A program made the position numbers and the translations under genes. Source: Calothrix brevissima NIES-22 (lineage in GTDB: Bacteria; Cyanobacteriota; Cyanobacteriia; Cyanobacteriales; Nostocaceae). From it: a stretch of 64,000 nucleotides of DNA. Location: NCBI RefSeq assembly GCF_002367995.1, contig NZ_AP018207.1, positions 2,304,660 to 2,368,659 of the forward strand, in the 5' to 3' direction. The notes beneath the pieces are model-generated. The model worked only from the letters and a program-made list of their open reading frames with translations. It had not been told where the DNA came from and searched no databases. The first letter of the stretch is position 1; each line of letters starts with the position of its first letter. Of this stretch, positions 63,893 to 64,000 are shown piece after piece.

Positions 63893-64000
63893 ATCAACCT
63901 ACAGTACATCCTTCATGATACAAGCAGCAAGAATCATGTCTGCATAAAAGTGTGAATTCCTGTTTCACAAATTGATACTCACAATAGCGCAATATAATTT
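63893..64000. other. Window-end spacer
   Basis: The last 108 bases hold no complete gene or recognisable site. Confidence 0.5.

Overview
The window looks like chromosomal DNA from a filamentous, probably heterocyst-forming cyanobacterium (Nostoc/Calothrix/Tolypothrix type). The evidence is the very frequent HIP1 octamer GCGATCGC, many 7-9 bp short tandemly repeated repeats (STRRs such as ATGCCCA, TCAACAG and CTTGTCCCC), AT-rich spacers, and lineage-typical genes (CAAD-domain protein, DUF2301, DUF2232 plus CobT-like pair, Uma2 family, Nif11 peptide, single-module NRPS, TPR-rich STAND protein). Gene order is mosaic: short transcription units on both strands, separated by spacers full of hairpins and small inverted-repeat elements. 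I saw no tRNA, rRNA, CRISPR array or intact transposase gene.

Layout. 1-9.8 kb: 3' part of a YcaO (azoline-forming RiPP) gene, a PAS-GGDEF diguanylate cyclase, aspS, a DUF1624 membrane acyltransferase-like protein, a 51-residue protein, a SAM hydroxide adenosyltransferase, DUF2301 and a Tat/lipobox polyamine-type binding protein. 10.6-14.1 kb: a partial C-A-T-TE NRPS whose specificity residues, aligned by eye, point to Glu or Gln. 15-24.5 kb: CobT-like protein and DUF2232, a Crp/Fnr regulator, a very long Hsp70-like protein and a sugar-1-phosphate transferase. 24.7-37.6 kb: an orphan sugar ABC permease, 5-formyl-THF cyclo-ligase, two Uma2 proteins, HdeD, a glutathionyl-hydroquinone reductase, ankyrin and M23 exported proteins, an orphan Nif11 RiPP precursor, a nucleoside phosphorylase, small membrane proteins and CAAD.

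38.2-43.3 kb: a complete PaoABC-like molybdenum hydroxylase (2Fe-2S, FAD and Mo subunits) with its XdhC chaperone. 43.7-50.9 kb: PAP2 phosphatase, TauE and CadD transporters, then a cysteine-synthesis locus in which an Rrf2 regulator plus cysK diverge from cysE across a spacer carrying a 15-bp inverted repeat, probably the operator pair. 51-57 kb: photolyase, a large exported protein with twelve DxxGxDxY repeats, and rtcA.

57.4-62.2 kb is the most unusual part. It holds a DUF433/DUF5615 toxin-antitoxin pair with the toxin cut off by repeats, a 126-bp tandem array, a 15-unit array of exact 21-bp repeats, a STAND (NB-ARC-TPR) gene divided by one in-frame TGA and carrying a palindromic genomic repeat inside its coding sequence, and a higBA pair upstream. 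It reads like a small conflict or defence island being remodelled by repeats. The window ends with a phenylacetate-CoA-ligase-like adenylating enzyme.

Several non-coding elements recur. A 101-bp element with ATACCAATT ends occurs three times. Two elements share ATAGCAATCCT ends but have unrelated interiors. A 195-bp element is flanked by an 11-bp direct repeat that looks like a target-site duplication.
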